Of a DNA stretch of 5,971 nt, positions 1 through 5,850 are shown piece by piece. Below the pieces are notes generated by a model. That model saw only the letters and a list, made by a program, of their open reading frames with translations, did not search any database and had not been told where the DNA came from. Made by a program: the position numbers and the translations under genes. How positions within the stretch are numbered: the first letter of the stretch is position 1; every line of letters begins with the position of its first letter. The stretch comes from Hyphomicrobiales bacterium (GTDB taxonomy: Bacteria > Pseudomonadota > Alphaproteobacteria > Rhizobiales > TMED25), in contig JADHLM010000065.1 in the NCBI GenBank assembly GCA_016780665.1, positions 1-5,971 on the forward strand, written 5' to 3'.

Positions 1-58
1 ATGTAGATGCACTGGTTACAAAAATATTATCAAAGCGGTTCAAGAAGCAATTGCCTAA
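1..58 (+). CDS. coxS: CO dehydrogenase-type small [2Fe-2S] subunit, C-terminal end (5' truncated by the window)
   Basis: Only the last 18 codons are present, read from base 2, with the TAA stop at 56-58. The peptide begins CRCTGYKNIIKAV. The C-R-C-T-G-Y signature is the distal cysteine pair that binds a [2Fe-2S] cluster in the C-terminal domain of small subunits of the xanthine oxidase family (CoxS, CutS, XdhA-type iron-sulfur subunits), and the protein normally ends shortly after it, as here. These subunits carry electrons from the molybdenum centre in the large subunit to FAD in the medium subunit. The CoxM-type gene follows after 22 bp on the same strand, so the two are almost certainly co-transcribed. 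The family call is firm despite the short length. The exact enzyme (CO dehydrogenase or a related hydroxylase) cannot be decided from this piece. Confidence 0.85.
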   Translation, partial: CRCTGYKNIIKAVQEAIA

Positions 59-80
59 AACAATATAGATAGGACAAAAA

Positions 81-875
81 ATGTATAATTTTAAATTTCA
101 CAAAGTTGATAAAATAGAGGATGCCGTTGCGATATTATCCTCAGCCGAAGATCCCAAAATACTATCAGGTGGACATACATTAATACCAACACTTAAACAA
201 AGGCTTTCCCAGCCAACTGATGTAATAGACATATCTAATATTGATAGTTTGAAATCAATCAAAAATAATGGTGATTTGATCACCATCGGCGCATTATGTA
301 CTCATAGCCAAGTTGCCACATCTATGGATGTACAAAGTGAAATAGTTGGTTTAGCTTCAATGGCTTCACAAATAGGTGATCCTCAAGTTAGGCATCGTGG
401 AACGATAGGTGGGTCAATTGCTAATGCTGATCCCGCAGCTGATTATCCTGCAGCTGTTCTTGCTTTAGACGCTAAAATTACTACTTCATCAAATTCATAT
501 AATTCTGATGATTTTTTTATCGATATGTTTGAAACAGCAATAAATTCTGATGAAATTATTACTAGTATTGATTTTAAAATTCCAAAAAAATCTGTTTACA
601 AGAAATTCAGAAACCCTGCATCAGGTTATGCCATGGCTGGAGTATTCATAGCAATATTTGAAGAAGGAATAAGAGTTGCCATAACTGGTGCATCAACAAC
701 TGCTTTCAGATTGCATGACCTAGAAAAGAAACTAGAAAATAATTTTAGTGTGGATGTATTAAATGATTTCAATGCTGATACTACTAACTACAATAGTGAT
801 ATTCATGCTTCAGCAAAATATAGAGGTAATCTCGTCAAGGTGTTGTTGGAAGAGGCAATATCAGAGCTTGTGTAG
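81..875 (+). CDS. coxM: CO dehydrogenase-type FAD-binding medium subunit
   Basis: This 264-residue protein is the flavoprotein subunit of a molybdenum hydroxylase. It takes electrons from the iron-sulfur subunit onto FAD and passes them to the respiratory chain or another acceptor. Two FAD-binding signatures are visible: SGGHTLIP at residues 29-36 and TIGGSIANADPAADYP at 108-123, both diagnostic of the CoxM/CutM group. The C-terminal CO-dehydrogenase flavoprotein domain (about 170-262) ends with the typical DIHASAKYR (240-248). The length is slightly below the usual 280-290 residues, with no obvious missing core. The ATG at 81 is supported by AGGA at 71-74, six bases upstream. The gene lies directly behind the small subunit and ahead of cofactor-maturation genes. 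No signal peptide is seen, so it is cytoplasmic. The family is certain. The substrate (CO or another small molecule) depends on the large subunit, which is outside the window. Confidence 0.92.
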   Translation: MYNFKFHKVDKIEDAVAILSSAEDPKILSGGHTLIPTLKQRLSQPTDVIDISNIDSLKSIKNNGDLITIGALCTHSQVATSMDVQSEIVGLASMASQIGDPQVRHRGTIGGSIANADPAADYPAAVLALDAKITTSSNSYNSDDFFIDMFETAINSDEIITSIDFKIPKKSVYKKFRNPASGYAMAGVFIAIFEEGIRVAITGASTTAFRLHDLEKKLENNFSVDVLNDFNADTTNYNSDIHASAKYRGNLVKVLLEEAISELV

Positions 876-910
876 TGCTTTTATCCTATTTTTTAAAAAC
901 ACACAAGGCC

Positions 911-916
911 TATAAT
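911..916 (+). promoter_or_regulatory. Possible -10 element upstream of the split XdhC genes
   Basis: The 58-bp gap between the flavoprotein subunit and the next gene contains a perfect TATAAT, 17 bases before the ATG at 934. No convincing -35 hexamer lies at 15-18 bases upstream, where the sequence is only a T-rich run. In such AT-rich DNA the hexamer could be chance. It is noted because this is the longest gap in the left cluster and could let the maturation genes be transcribed separately from the structural subunits. Confidence 0.2.
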
Positions 917-933
917 ACATAAATGAGGGAATC

Positions 934-1257
934 ATGCTTTCTGATGATATAGATGTAATTAACATAGCTAATAACTGGAAGAAGAATGGTAAAAAAGTTG
1001 CATTAGCAACTGTCATTCAAACTTGGGGGTCAGCTCCAAGAGGAGTTGGTAGTAAATTAGTTATTGATCAAGATGGAAATTTTGAAGGTTCTGTTTCTGG
1101 TGGTTGTGTAGAAGGAGCTGTAATTAATGAGGCCATGGAACTGTTTGATGGAGGAACTCCAAAAGTTCTTGAATTCGGAGTTTCAAATGAGATGGCTTGG
1201 GAAGTTGGTTTGGCCTGTGGTGGTACGATAAAAATTTACATAAGTGAATTAAATTAA
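934..1257 (+). CDS. XdhC/CoxI family protein, N-terminal domain only
   Basis: This 107-residue protein corresponds to the XdhC_CoxI N-terminal domain alone. The domain's conserved blocks are present: TWGSAPRGVGSKL (30-42), GSVSGGCVEGAV (52-63, with Cys58) and VGLACGGTIKI (91-101, with Cys95). Studied XdhC proteins bind the molybdenum cofactor and aid its sulfuration and insertion into xanthine dehydrogenase-type enzymes. CoxI is the counterpart in CO dehydrogenase clusters. A role in maturing the upstream enzyme is therefore inferred from family and position. The ATG at 934 has a good ribosome-binding site, GAGGGA at 925-930. Family members are often about 300 residues with a C-terminal Rossmann domain. 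Here that domain is encoded by the next gene, in the same reading frame, after one TAA stop, one GCT codon and a new ATG. Both halves look intact, so I call two genes rather than one broken gene. Confidence 0.88.
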   Translation: MLSDDIDVINIANNWKKNGKKVALATVIQTWGSAPRGVGSKLVIDQDGNFEGSVSGGCVEGAVINEAMELFDGGTPKVLEFGVSNEMAWEVGLACGGTIKIYISELN

Positions 1258-1260
1258 GCT

Positions 1261-1935
1261 ATGCAAGAATCTAATCTAGAAAAAATATTAGAAAATCAGA
1301 AATTAAGAAAATCAGTCGTTTGTTTAACGAATATCGATACAGCAGAAGAAATTATTTTGCTTAAAGGAGAGAGTTCTAAAATCGAAAATCTTGATCTAGA
1401 GATTTCTCAATGCATAAGGTTTGATATTAGTAAACTTGTCACCATAAACAGTAAAAACTATTTCATTGATGTTTATAACCCTCCTTTAAAGTTAATTATT
1501 ATTGGCGCAGTTCATATAGCTCAATATCTTGTCGATTTCGCTCAAAATCTGAGCTTTGATTGTAAATTAATAGATCCAAGAGAGGGATTCGCGAACAAAG
1601 AGCGTTTTCCAAACACGGAAATCTATAATAATTGGCCAGATGAAGTCATGGAGAGTATGGATATAGATAATAGAACAGCAATTGTTACACTAACACATGA
1701 CCCTAAAATTGATGATGTTGCATTAGATTTTGTTTTAAAGAAGGATTGTTTTTATATTGGTTCTTTAGGTTCAAAGAAAACACATGCAGCCAGAATTGAG
1801 AGAATGTCTGCTAAGTTTTCTGATGAAGATATTCAAAAAATACATGGTCCAATAGGCATTGATATTGGCGCTCGATCTCCATCAGAGATTGCCCTTTCAA
1901 TAATTAGTGAAATTATTTTATCATTAAGAAAATAA
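1261..1935 (+). CDS. XdhC family protein, Rossmann-domain half
   Basis: This 224-residue protein carries the XdhC C-terminal Rossmann domain. It has a variable N-terminal part (1-75), then LIIIGAVHIAQYL (78-90, the nucleotide-binding turn), IDPRE (104-108), LTHDPKIDD (144-152), YIGSLGSKKTHAAR (165-178) and HGPIGIDIGARSPSEIA (195-211). These are the family's hallmark blocks. The likely role, with the preceding short protein, is handling the molybdenum cofactor for the CODH-type enzyme. The exact chemistry of this half is not established. The start is three bases after the previous stop and no Shine-Dalgarno sequence precedes it, which suggests translation by re-initiation from the upstream gene. 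The N-terminal segment ahead of the Rossmann fold (about 75 residues, ending YFIDVYNPPLK) resembles that of other stand-alone members of the family. This argues that the split is an old, functional arrangement and not a recent nonsense mutation. Confidence 0.88.
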   Translation: MQESNLEKILENQKLRKSVVCLTNIDTAEEIILLKGESSKIENLDLEISQCIRFDISKLVTINSKNYFIDVYNPPLKLIIIGAVHIAQYLVDFAQNLSFDCKLIDPREGFANKERFPNTEIYNNWPDEVMESMDIDNRTAIVTLTHDPKIDDVALDFVLKKDCFYIGSLGSKKTHAARIERMSAKFSDEDIQKIHGPIGIDIGARSPSEIALSIISEIILSLRK

Positions 1936-1945
1936 AAAATCTGTC

Positions 1946-3550
1946 ATGAAAATTGTAAAGAAAAATAGTGCTGAAACACTCGGCGACATATTGGCGCATT
2001 CTATTTTCTTAAAAGTTGGTCGTATTAGAAAAGGAAAAATCATCTCACAAGAAGATATCAATTTAATGCTACAAGATGGTATTGAAAATATATATGTGGG
2101 TGTATTTGATAATGACGATCTCGATGAAAACTATGCATCAAAGAAAATTGCAGAAGCAATTTGTGTGGATGGAGTTACACGGTCACCAACATATTCAGGG
2201 AAAACCAATATTACATCTAAATATGATGGTTTAATTGAAATAGATAAAGAAAAAGTTTTTGAGTTAAATCGATTATCAACCAATATTGCGGTTTCAACAC
2301 TCAATAATCATGATATTGTTTACAATGGGGATCATATTCTTAGTGTTAAGATTATCTCATACGCAATAAATAAGGCTGATCTTGAAAAAATCATTAACTT
2401 TCTCAATACAAATAAGATCATACAATTAAAGCCATTCAAATCGCTAAAATTTGGAATAATTTATACTGAAAGTGTGAATGAGAAAAAAAATATAATTGAA
2501 AAAACAAAGAAATCAATTAAATCTCGTGTTAGTGACTATAATTCGACTATTATGGATGAGATTATAGTTAATCATGATATAGAAGCAATCAAGCTAGCAC
2601 TTGAAAAACAACTAACGATGGATATCGATTGTGTCCTATTTTTCTTATCTTCATCTGTTGCTGATGTCAGTGATATCCTTCCGTCAATTATTAGTGAATT
2701 AGGAGGAAAGATAACATCATATGGAATGCCGCTTGATCCTGGAAACCTTACATTAAGTGGATATATCAATAATCATAAAATTTTGGTAGCAGCCGGCTCA
2801 GCCAGGAGTGATGCATTAAATGGACTAGATTGGCACCTGAACTCACTCCATGCTGGTATTGAAATTGATCAGGATATAATTGACTCCTTAGGAGTAGGGG
2901 GGCTTTTAAAAGATATTGATTTTGCTGTTCGTAGAAAAAGAATTTCTAAGAATATAAATACTAAAAAAGCCAACATAGCCGCGATTGTTTTATCAGCGGG
3001 TGAATCAAAAAGGATGGGTGAAGATAATAAATTATTATTAAAGGTTAATGGAAAAACAATTATTGCAAACTATATAGAAAATATATCAAAATCAAATGTA
3101 TCAGAAATACTTGTTGTAACCGGTCATCAGTCAGATTTAATTCAAGGTGAATTAGAAAAATATGATGTCAATTTTATCTATAATCCTGATTATAAAGATG
3201 GGATGTCGACTTCTTTAAGGGCTGGCATAAATGCTCTGAGCGCTAATATAGATGCTGCGATGATATGTTTGCCTGATATGCCATTGATTGGTATTTATGA
3301 AATTAACAAACTAATTGATTATTATAACCCAAAAATTGGAAATGAAATTTGCATTGCAACTTCAAATGAGCAAAGAGGAAATCCAGTCCTTTGGGATAAA
3401 AAATATTTTAATGAATTATCGGATATTAAAGGTGATAAAGGTGGTAGGCACCTTCTTTCTCAATACGAAGAAAAATCAGTTGAGGTTAATTTAGGTGAAG
3501 CTGTGTCATTTGATGTTGATACAAAGAGCAGCTATAATTCGCTAAAGTAG
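1946..3550 (+). CDS. Fused molybdopterin-binding protein / MobA-MocA-like molybdenum cofactor nucleotidyltransferase
   Basis: This 534-residue protein has two parts. Residues 1 to about 335 form a molybdopterin-binding (MoeA/MoaB-related) region. Its conserved blocks are LGDILAHS near the start, GMPLDPGNL (260-268), SARSDALNGLDW (285-296) and GVGGLL (316-321). Residues 343-534 form a MobA-like nucleotidyltransferase with the nucleotide-binding loop LSAGESKRMG and Lys362 (349-362), DGMSTSL (418-424), LPDMP with metal-ligand candidate Asp444 (442-446), RGNPV (477-481) and GDKGGR (496-501). The transferase would attach a nucleotide to molybdopterin. The LSAG loop and the GMSTS block look more like MocA (CTP, making the cytosine dinucleotide) than MobA (GTP, usually LAGG). 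The known CO dehydrogenase uses the cytosine form, so CTP is the favoured substrate, by inference. The gene begins 10 bp after the XdhC half, without a clear ribosome-binding site. Genomes often label this family 'molybdopterin-binding/glycosyltransferase family 2 protein', which misdescribes the transferase half. Confidence 0.88.
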   Translation: MKIVKKNSAETLGDILAHSIFLKVGRIRKGKIISQEDINLMLQDGIENIYVGVFDNDDLDENYASKKIAEAICVDGVTRSPTYSGKTNITSKYDGLIEIDKEKVFELNRLSTNIAVSTLNNHDIVYNGDHILSVKIISYAINKADLEKIINFLNTNKIIQLKPFKSLKFGIIYTESVNEKKNIIEKTKKSIKSRVSDYNSTIMDEIIVNHDIEAIKLALEKQLTMDIDCVLFFLSSSVADVSDILPSIISELGGKITSYGMPLDPGNLTLSGYINNHKILVAAGSARSDALNGLDWHLNSLHAGIEIDQDIIDSLGVGGLLKDIDFAVRRKRISKNINTKKANIAAIVLSAGESKRMGEDNKLLLKVNGKTIIANYIENISKSNVSEILVVTGHQSDLIQGELEKYDVNFIYNPDYKDGMSTSLRAGINALSANIDAAMICLPDMPLIGIYEINKLIDYYNPKIGNEICIATSNEQRGNPVLWDKKYFNELSDIKGDKGGRHLLSQYEEKSVEVNLGEAVSFDVDTKSSYNSLK

Positions 3551-3557
3551 CAGCTCT
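3525..3557. terminator. Weak hairpin at the convergent gene junction, possible terminator
   Basis: Bases 3525-3534 (AGAGCAGCTA) can pair with 3548-3557 (TAGCAGCTCT) at nine of ten positions, with a 13-base loop. The hairpin spans the stop codon of the nucleotidyltransferase fusion and is followed on the plus strand by TAAAATAATT rather than a clean T run. It is the only stem of note in the 21-bp gap and flanks between two converging genes, where a two-way terminator would be expected. The internal mismatch, large loop and missing U tract keep this call weak. Confidence 0.3.
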
Positions 3558-3571
3558 AAAATAATTAATGA

Positions 3572-4366
3572 TTATAAAAGAGTGAAAATCTCACAACCAT
3601 TTTCAGTAATACCGACAGTATGTTCAAATTGAGCTGATAATGACTTATCTTTTGTTACTATAGTCCATCCATCTGACAACAATTTAATATCTTTTTTTCC
3701 AGCATTTATCATTGGTTCAATGGTAAATATCATCCCTTCTTTGAGCTCGTAGCCATGACCTTTTTTTCCAAAATGGAGTATATTTGGATGATCATGAAAT
3801 ATCATTCCGATACCATGTCCACATAAATCTTCAACAACTGAAAAGCCTTTTCCTTCAGCTATTTCTTGGATGGTTGCTCCAATATCACCAGTAAAGATAC
3901 CTGGCCTTAATATTTTTATGGCTTCATCCAAGCATTGTTGAGTAATTTCAACCAAAATTTCGGCCTTTCTACTAATATTACCGACCTTAAACATCTTACT
4001 TGTATCACCATACCATCCATCTAATATCAGGGTGACATCAACATTTAAGATGTCACCATTCTTCAGTTTCTTTTTGCTTGGAATACCATGGCAAATAACA
4101 TTATTTAACGATATACATGAGGATGCAGGGTAGCCTCTGTAATATAACGTGGCGGGGGTTGCATCATGCTCCAGCGCAAAATTATATATCAAATCATCAA
4201 TGTATTCAGTTGTTACATCTTCTTTGATAAATTTTTCAATATATTCGAGGCATTTTGCAGCAAGTTGTCCTGCTTCTCTCATTTTTTTGAATGACTCTTT
4301 TTCATGTAACTTTATGAGTCCGATATTCTTGTTTGGTGCAAGATTTGCTTTGATATATGAGTGCAT
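3572..4366 (-). CDS. map: Methionine aminopeptidase, type I
   Basis: This 264-residue cytoplasmic metalloprotease removes the initiator methionine from new proteins. It has the pita-bread fold and every catalytic residue. His93 lies in VICHGIP. The metal ligands are Asp110 and Asp121 (spacing 11), His184 in GHGIG, Glu217 in TIEPM and Glu248 in QFEHT. His191 is also present. The spacings from Asp110 onward match E. coli MAP (Asp97, Asp108, His171, His178, Glu204, Glu235). There is no N-terminal zinc-finger extension, only about 20 extra residues before the conserved region (KKMREAGQLAA, 27-37). The ATG at 4366 is the first usable start, because an in-frame TAA lies about 30 bases upstream. No Shine-Dalgarno is visible. 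The gene converges on the cofactor cluster and diverges from the CinA-like gene, so it is its own transcription unit. It is expected to be essential if it is the only copy. Confidence 0.96.
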   Translation of the reverse strand: MHSYIKANLAPNKNIGLIKLHEKESFKKMREAGQLAAKCLEYIEKFIKEDVTTEYIDDLIYNFALEHDATPATLYYRGYPASSCISLNNVICHGIPSKKKLKNGDILNVDVTLILDGWYGDTSKMFKVGNISRKAEILVEITQQCLDEAIKILRPGIFTGDIGATIQEIAEGKGFSVVEDLCGHGIGMIFHDHPNILHFGKKGHGYELKEGMIFTIEPMINAGKKDIKLLSDGWTIVTKDKSLSAQFEHTVGITENGCEIFTLL

Positions 4367-4486
4367 AATAAAATTATCTGATTTGTATTTGATTACTTAA
4401 TATTTTTGTATATTAAAAAATATTTTTATTATACTCAATATAATATATAAACAATTACAAGAGTTATAATTAGTAAGGAATGGATT
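4367..4486. promoter_or_regulatory. Divergent AT-rich intergenic region with presumed promoters for map and the CinA-like gene
   Basis: These 120 bp separate two divergently transcribed genes and must contain at least one promoter in each direction. The stretch is almost pure A and T. Candidate rightward -10 hexamers are TATTAT (4427-4432, with a poor TTGTAT at 4406-4411) and a perfect TATAAT (4439-4444) that lacks a good -35. A 9-bp inverted repeat (AATATTTTT at 4399-4407, AAAAATATT at 4416-4424) and an overlapping 12-bp palindrome (4416-4427) lie in the middle. Base composition makes chance matches likely, so individual elements are not assigned. Confidence 0.4.
4475..4479 (+). promoter_or_regulatory. 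Ribosome-binding site that decides the CinA-like gene start
   Basis: AAGGA ends seven bases before the ATG at 4487, which is good spacing. A nearer ATG at 4480 is directly adjacent to the site and runs into TGA after four codons, so 4487 is the start. Confidence 0.7.
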
Positions 4487-5233
4487 ATGAATGATATCAC
4501 TGCCGCTATTTTAGTCATTGGTGATGAAATCTTATCAGGTAGAACCAAAGACAAGAACATTGGTTATATTGCAGATTGCCTTACAAATGTTGGTGTATAT
4601 TTATCTGAAGTTCGTATAGTGCCTGATAAAGAAGAAAAGATAATTCAAGCCCTCGATTCCCTAAGAAATGAATATACATATGTTTTAACAACAGGTGGTA
4701 TTGGTCCAACTCATGATGATATAACAGCTGACTGTGTTGCAAAGGCATTTGGTGTGGAAATATCTGAGAATAAAGAAGCAATTGATATGCTTCTGGAAAG
4801 AATTCCTCTCGAAGATTTAAACGAGTCCAGAAGAAGAATGGCTAGAATACCTCATGGCGCAACCTTAATCGAGAATAGTGTATCAAAAGCACCGGGTTTC
4901 AATATTGGTAATGTTTTCGTCATGGCTGGTGTTCCTTCTGTTATGCAAGCAATGTTGGATGTGGTGATCACAAGAATGGAGACAGGTCAAAAGCTTTTAA
5001 GCTGTAATATACATACAAATATAAAGGAAGGTGATCTTGCAGAGATTTTGAGAGACATTCAGAAGGAAACAACTTCTGTGATTATTGGTTCTTATCCATA
5101 CTATAACGAGAGTGGATATGGAGCGAATGTTGTGTGTAGGGGTAAAAATATAGATGATATTAAATCTGTAGCAACTATAATTAAAGAGAAATTGTCAAAC
5201 ATTGGTAATGTTGAAATTGGAGAAATTATTTAG
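4487..5233 (+). CDS. CinA N-terminal domain (MoaB/MoCF fold) protein, stand-alone
   Basis: This 248-residue protein consists of the molybdopterin-binding-like (MoCF_biosynth) domain found at the N-terminus of CinA, usually annotated 'competence/damage-inducible protein A'. Visible motifs are VIGDEILSGRTKDKN (10-24), TTGGIGPTHDDIT (68-80), IPHGATLIEN (121-130) and APGFNIGNVFVMAGVP (135-150). The C-terminal nicotinamide-nucleotide amidase domain of full-length CinA (about 410 residues) is absent. The gene ends cleanly, so this is the short form and not a truncation. In characterised CinA proteins this domain has ADP-ribose pyrophosphatase activity, and a related domain is found in eukaryotic FAD synthases. 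Whether the short form does either is unknown. Despite the fold, a role in molybdenum cofactor synthesis should not be assumed from the nearby cofactor genes. The domain call is firm and the function is open. It is co-transcribed with gpt, whose start is one base past this stop. Confidence 0.88.
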   Translation: MNDITAAILVIGDEILSGRTKDKNIGYIADCLTNVGVYLSEVRIVPDKEEKIIQALDSLRNEYTYVLTTGGIGPTHDDITADCVAKAFGVEISENKEAIDMLLERIPLEDLNESRRRMARIPHGATLIENSVSKAPGFNIGNVFVMAGVPSVMQAMLDVVITRMETGQKLLSCNIHTNIKEGDLAEILRDIQKETTSVIIGSYPYYNESGYGANVVCRGKNIDDIKSVATIIKEKLSNIGNVEIGEII

Positions 5234-5234
5234 C

Positions 5235-5741
5235 ATGAATTCTGACACTAGTACAAAATTATTCCCCGTATCATGGGATCAGTTTCATAGAGACTCTAAA
5301 GCTCTAGCTTGGAGACTTGCAGATAAAGGTAGCTGGTCAGCTATTATCGCTGTAACGAGAGGCGGGTTAGTGCCTGCTGCTATTGTTGCTAGGGAGTTGA
5401 ACGTAAGGGTAATTGAAACAGTATGTCTTAGCTCTTACTCAACTGAAAATTTGAGAGGCGAAATTAAAGTTTTAAAAAAGATTAGTGAAAACTTACTGAA
5501 AGATGAAAATATTCATTCTGGTTCTGTTTTGTGTATAGATGACTTAGTAGATACAGGTACAACTATGGCAGTTGTTAAAAAAATGATACCAGATGCACAT
5601 GTAGCTACAGTTTATGCAAAGCCTGAAGGGCTTGATAATGTAGACACATATATTACTGAAGTTAGTCAAGATACATGGATCTATTTTCCATGGGATACTG
5701 AATTGCAATTTGTCCCACCAATAAATCCTGAGGGGGTTTAA
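5235..5741 (+). CDS. gpt: Xanthine (xanthine-guanine) phosphoribosyltransferase
   Basis: This 168-residue purine-salvage enzyme converts xanthine, guanine or hypoxanthine plus PRPP into XMP, GMP or IMP. Motifs match E. coli Gpt closely: TRGGLVPA (41-48), ARELNVRVIETVCLSSY (52-68), GEIKVLK (75-81), the PRPP-binding loop VLCIDDLVDTGTT (98-110, with Asp102 and Asp103), ATVYAKP (124-130, with base-contacting Lys129) and QDTWIYFPWD (145-154, with the purine-stacking Trp148). E. coli Gpt has 152 residues. The extra length is a short N-terminal leader (the conserved core starts at FPVSWDQFHRD, 10-20) and a loop near 82-97. I start at the ATG at 5235. The frame is open back to 5202, but that would overlap the upstream gene by 32 bp, and GGAGA at 5219-5223 sits 11 bases before 5235. 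Starting one base after the upstream stop implies translational coupling. Confidence 0.94.
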   Translation: MNSDTSTKLFPVSWDQFHRDSKALAWRLADKGSWSAIIAVTRGGLVPAAIVARELNVRVIETVCLSSYSTENLRGEIKVLKKISENLLKDENIHSGSVLCIDDLVDTGTTMAVVKKMIPDAHVATVYAKPEGLDNVDTYITEVSQDTWIYFPWDTELQFVPPINPEGV

Positions 5742-5763
5742 AGGTGATGATTAATAATTATGA

Positions 5764-5850
5764 GCGGACGTGGTGGAATAGGTAGACACAAGAGACTTAA
5801 AATCTCTCGGAGGTTACTCCGTGCCGGTTCGAGTCCGGCCGTCCGCACCA
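5764..5850 (+). tRNA. tRNA-Leu, anticodon UAA
   Basis: This is a complete 87-base class II tRNA. The acceptor stem pairs GCGGACG (5764-5770) with CGTCCGC (5840-5846), followed by discriminator A and an encoded CCA (5848-5850). The anticodon arm is AGAGA (5791-5795) paired with TCTCT (5803-5807) around the loop CTTAAAA, which gives anticodon TAA at 5798-5800 and reads UUA (and UUG by wobble). The long variable arm expected of leucine tRNAs is CGGAG (5808-5812) paired with CTCCG (5817-5821). The T arm is GCCGG/CCGGC around TTCGAGT. UUA is a common codon in this AT-rich genome (for example throughout 1946-3550), so this tRNA should be heavily used. It begins 22 bp after the gpt stop with no terminator between, so it may be processed from the same transcript. 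Confidence 0.97.

Noticed and set aside
98..286. Minus-strand open frame of 62 codons inside the FAD subunit gene (similarly 2572-2769 and 4581-4781)
   Set aside because: Each is antisense to a conserved protein domain, lacks a supported start and has no family resemblance.
934..1935. The XdhC pair as one pseudogene broken by a nonsense mutation
   Set aside because: Both halves are intact, the second starts with ATG three bases after the stop, and its N-terminal segment resembles that of stand-alone members of the family. No other decay is seen in the cluster.
4149..4400. Plus-strand open frame of 83 codons opposite map
   Set aside because: It lies almost wholly antisense to the well-supported methionine aminopeptidase gene and shows no recognisable motif, so it is a shadow of that gene.
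4487..5233. The CinA-like gene as part of the molybdenum cofactor cluster (a MoaB/Mog homologue)
   Set aside because: Its motifs are those of the CinA N-terminal family, it is separated from the cofactor genes by an opposite-strand map gene, and it is paired with gpt. The shared fold alone does not support a cofactor role.
5202..5741. A longer 179-residue Gpt starting at 5202
   Set aside because: The extra 11 residues overlap the end of the upstream gene in another frame and are not part of the Gpt family. The ATG at 5235 directly follows the upstream stop and has GGAGA upstream.
5764..5850. tRNA-Leu as an attachment site for an integrated element
   Set aside because: tRNA-Leu genes are common integration targets, but no integrase, repeat of the tRNA 3' end or phage-like gene is present in the bases that follow, within the window.
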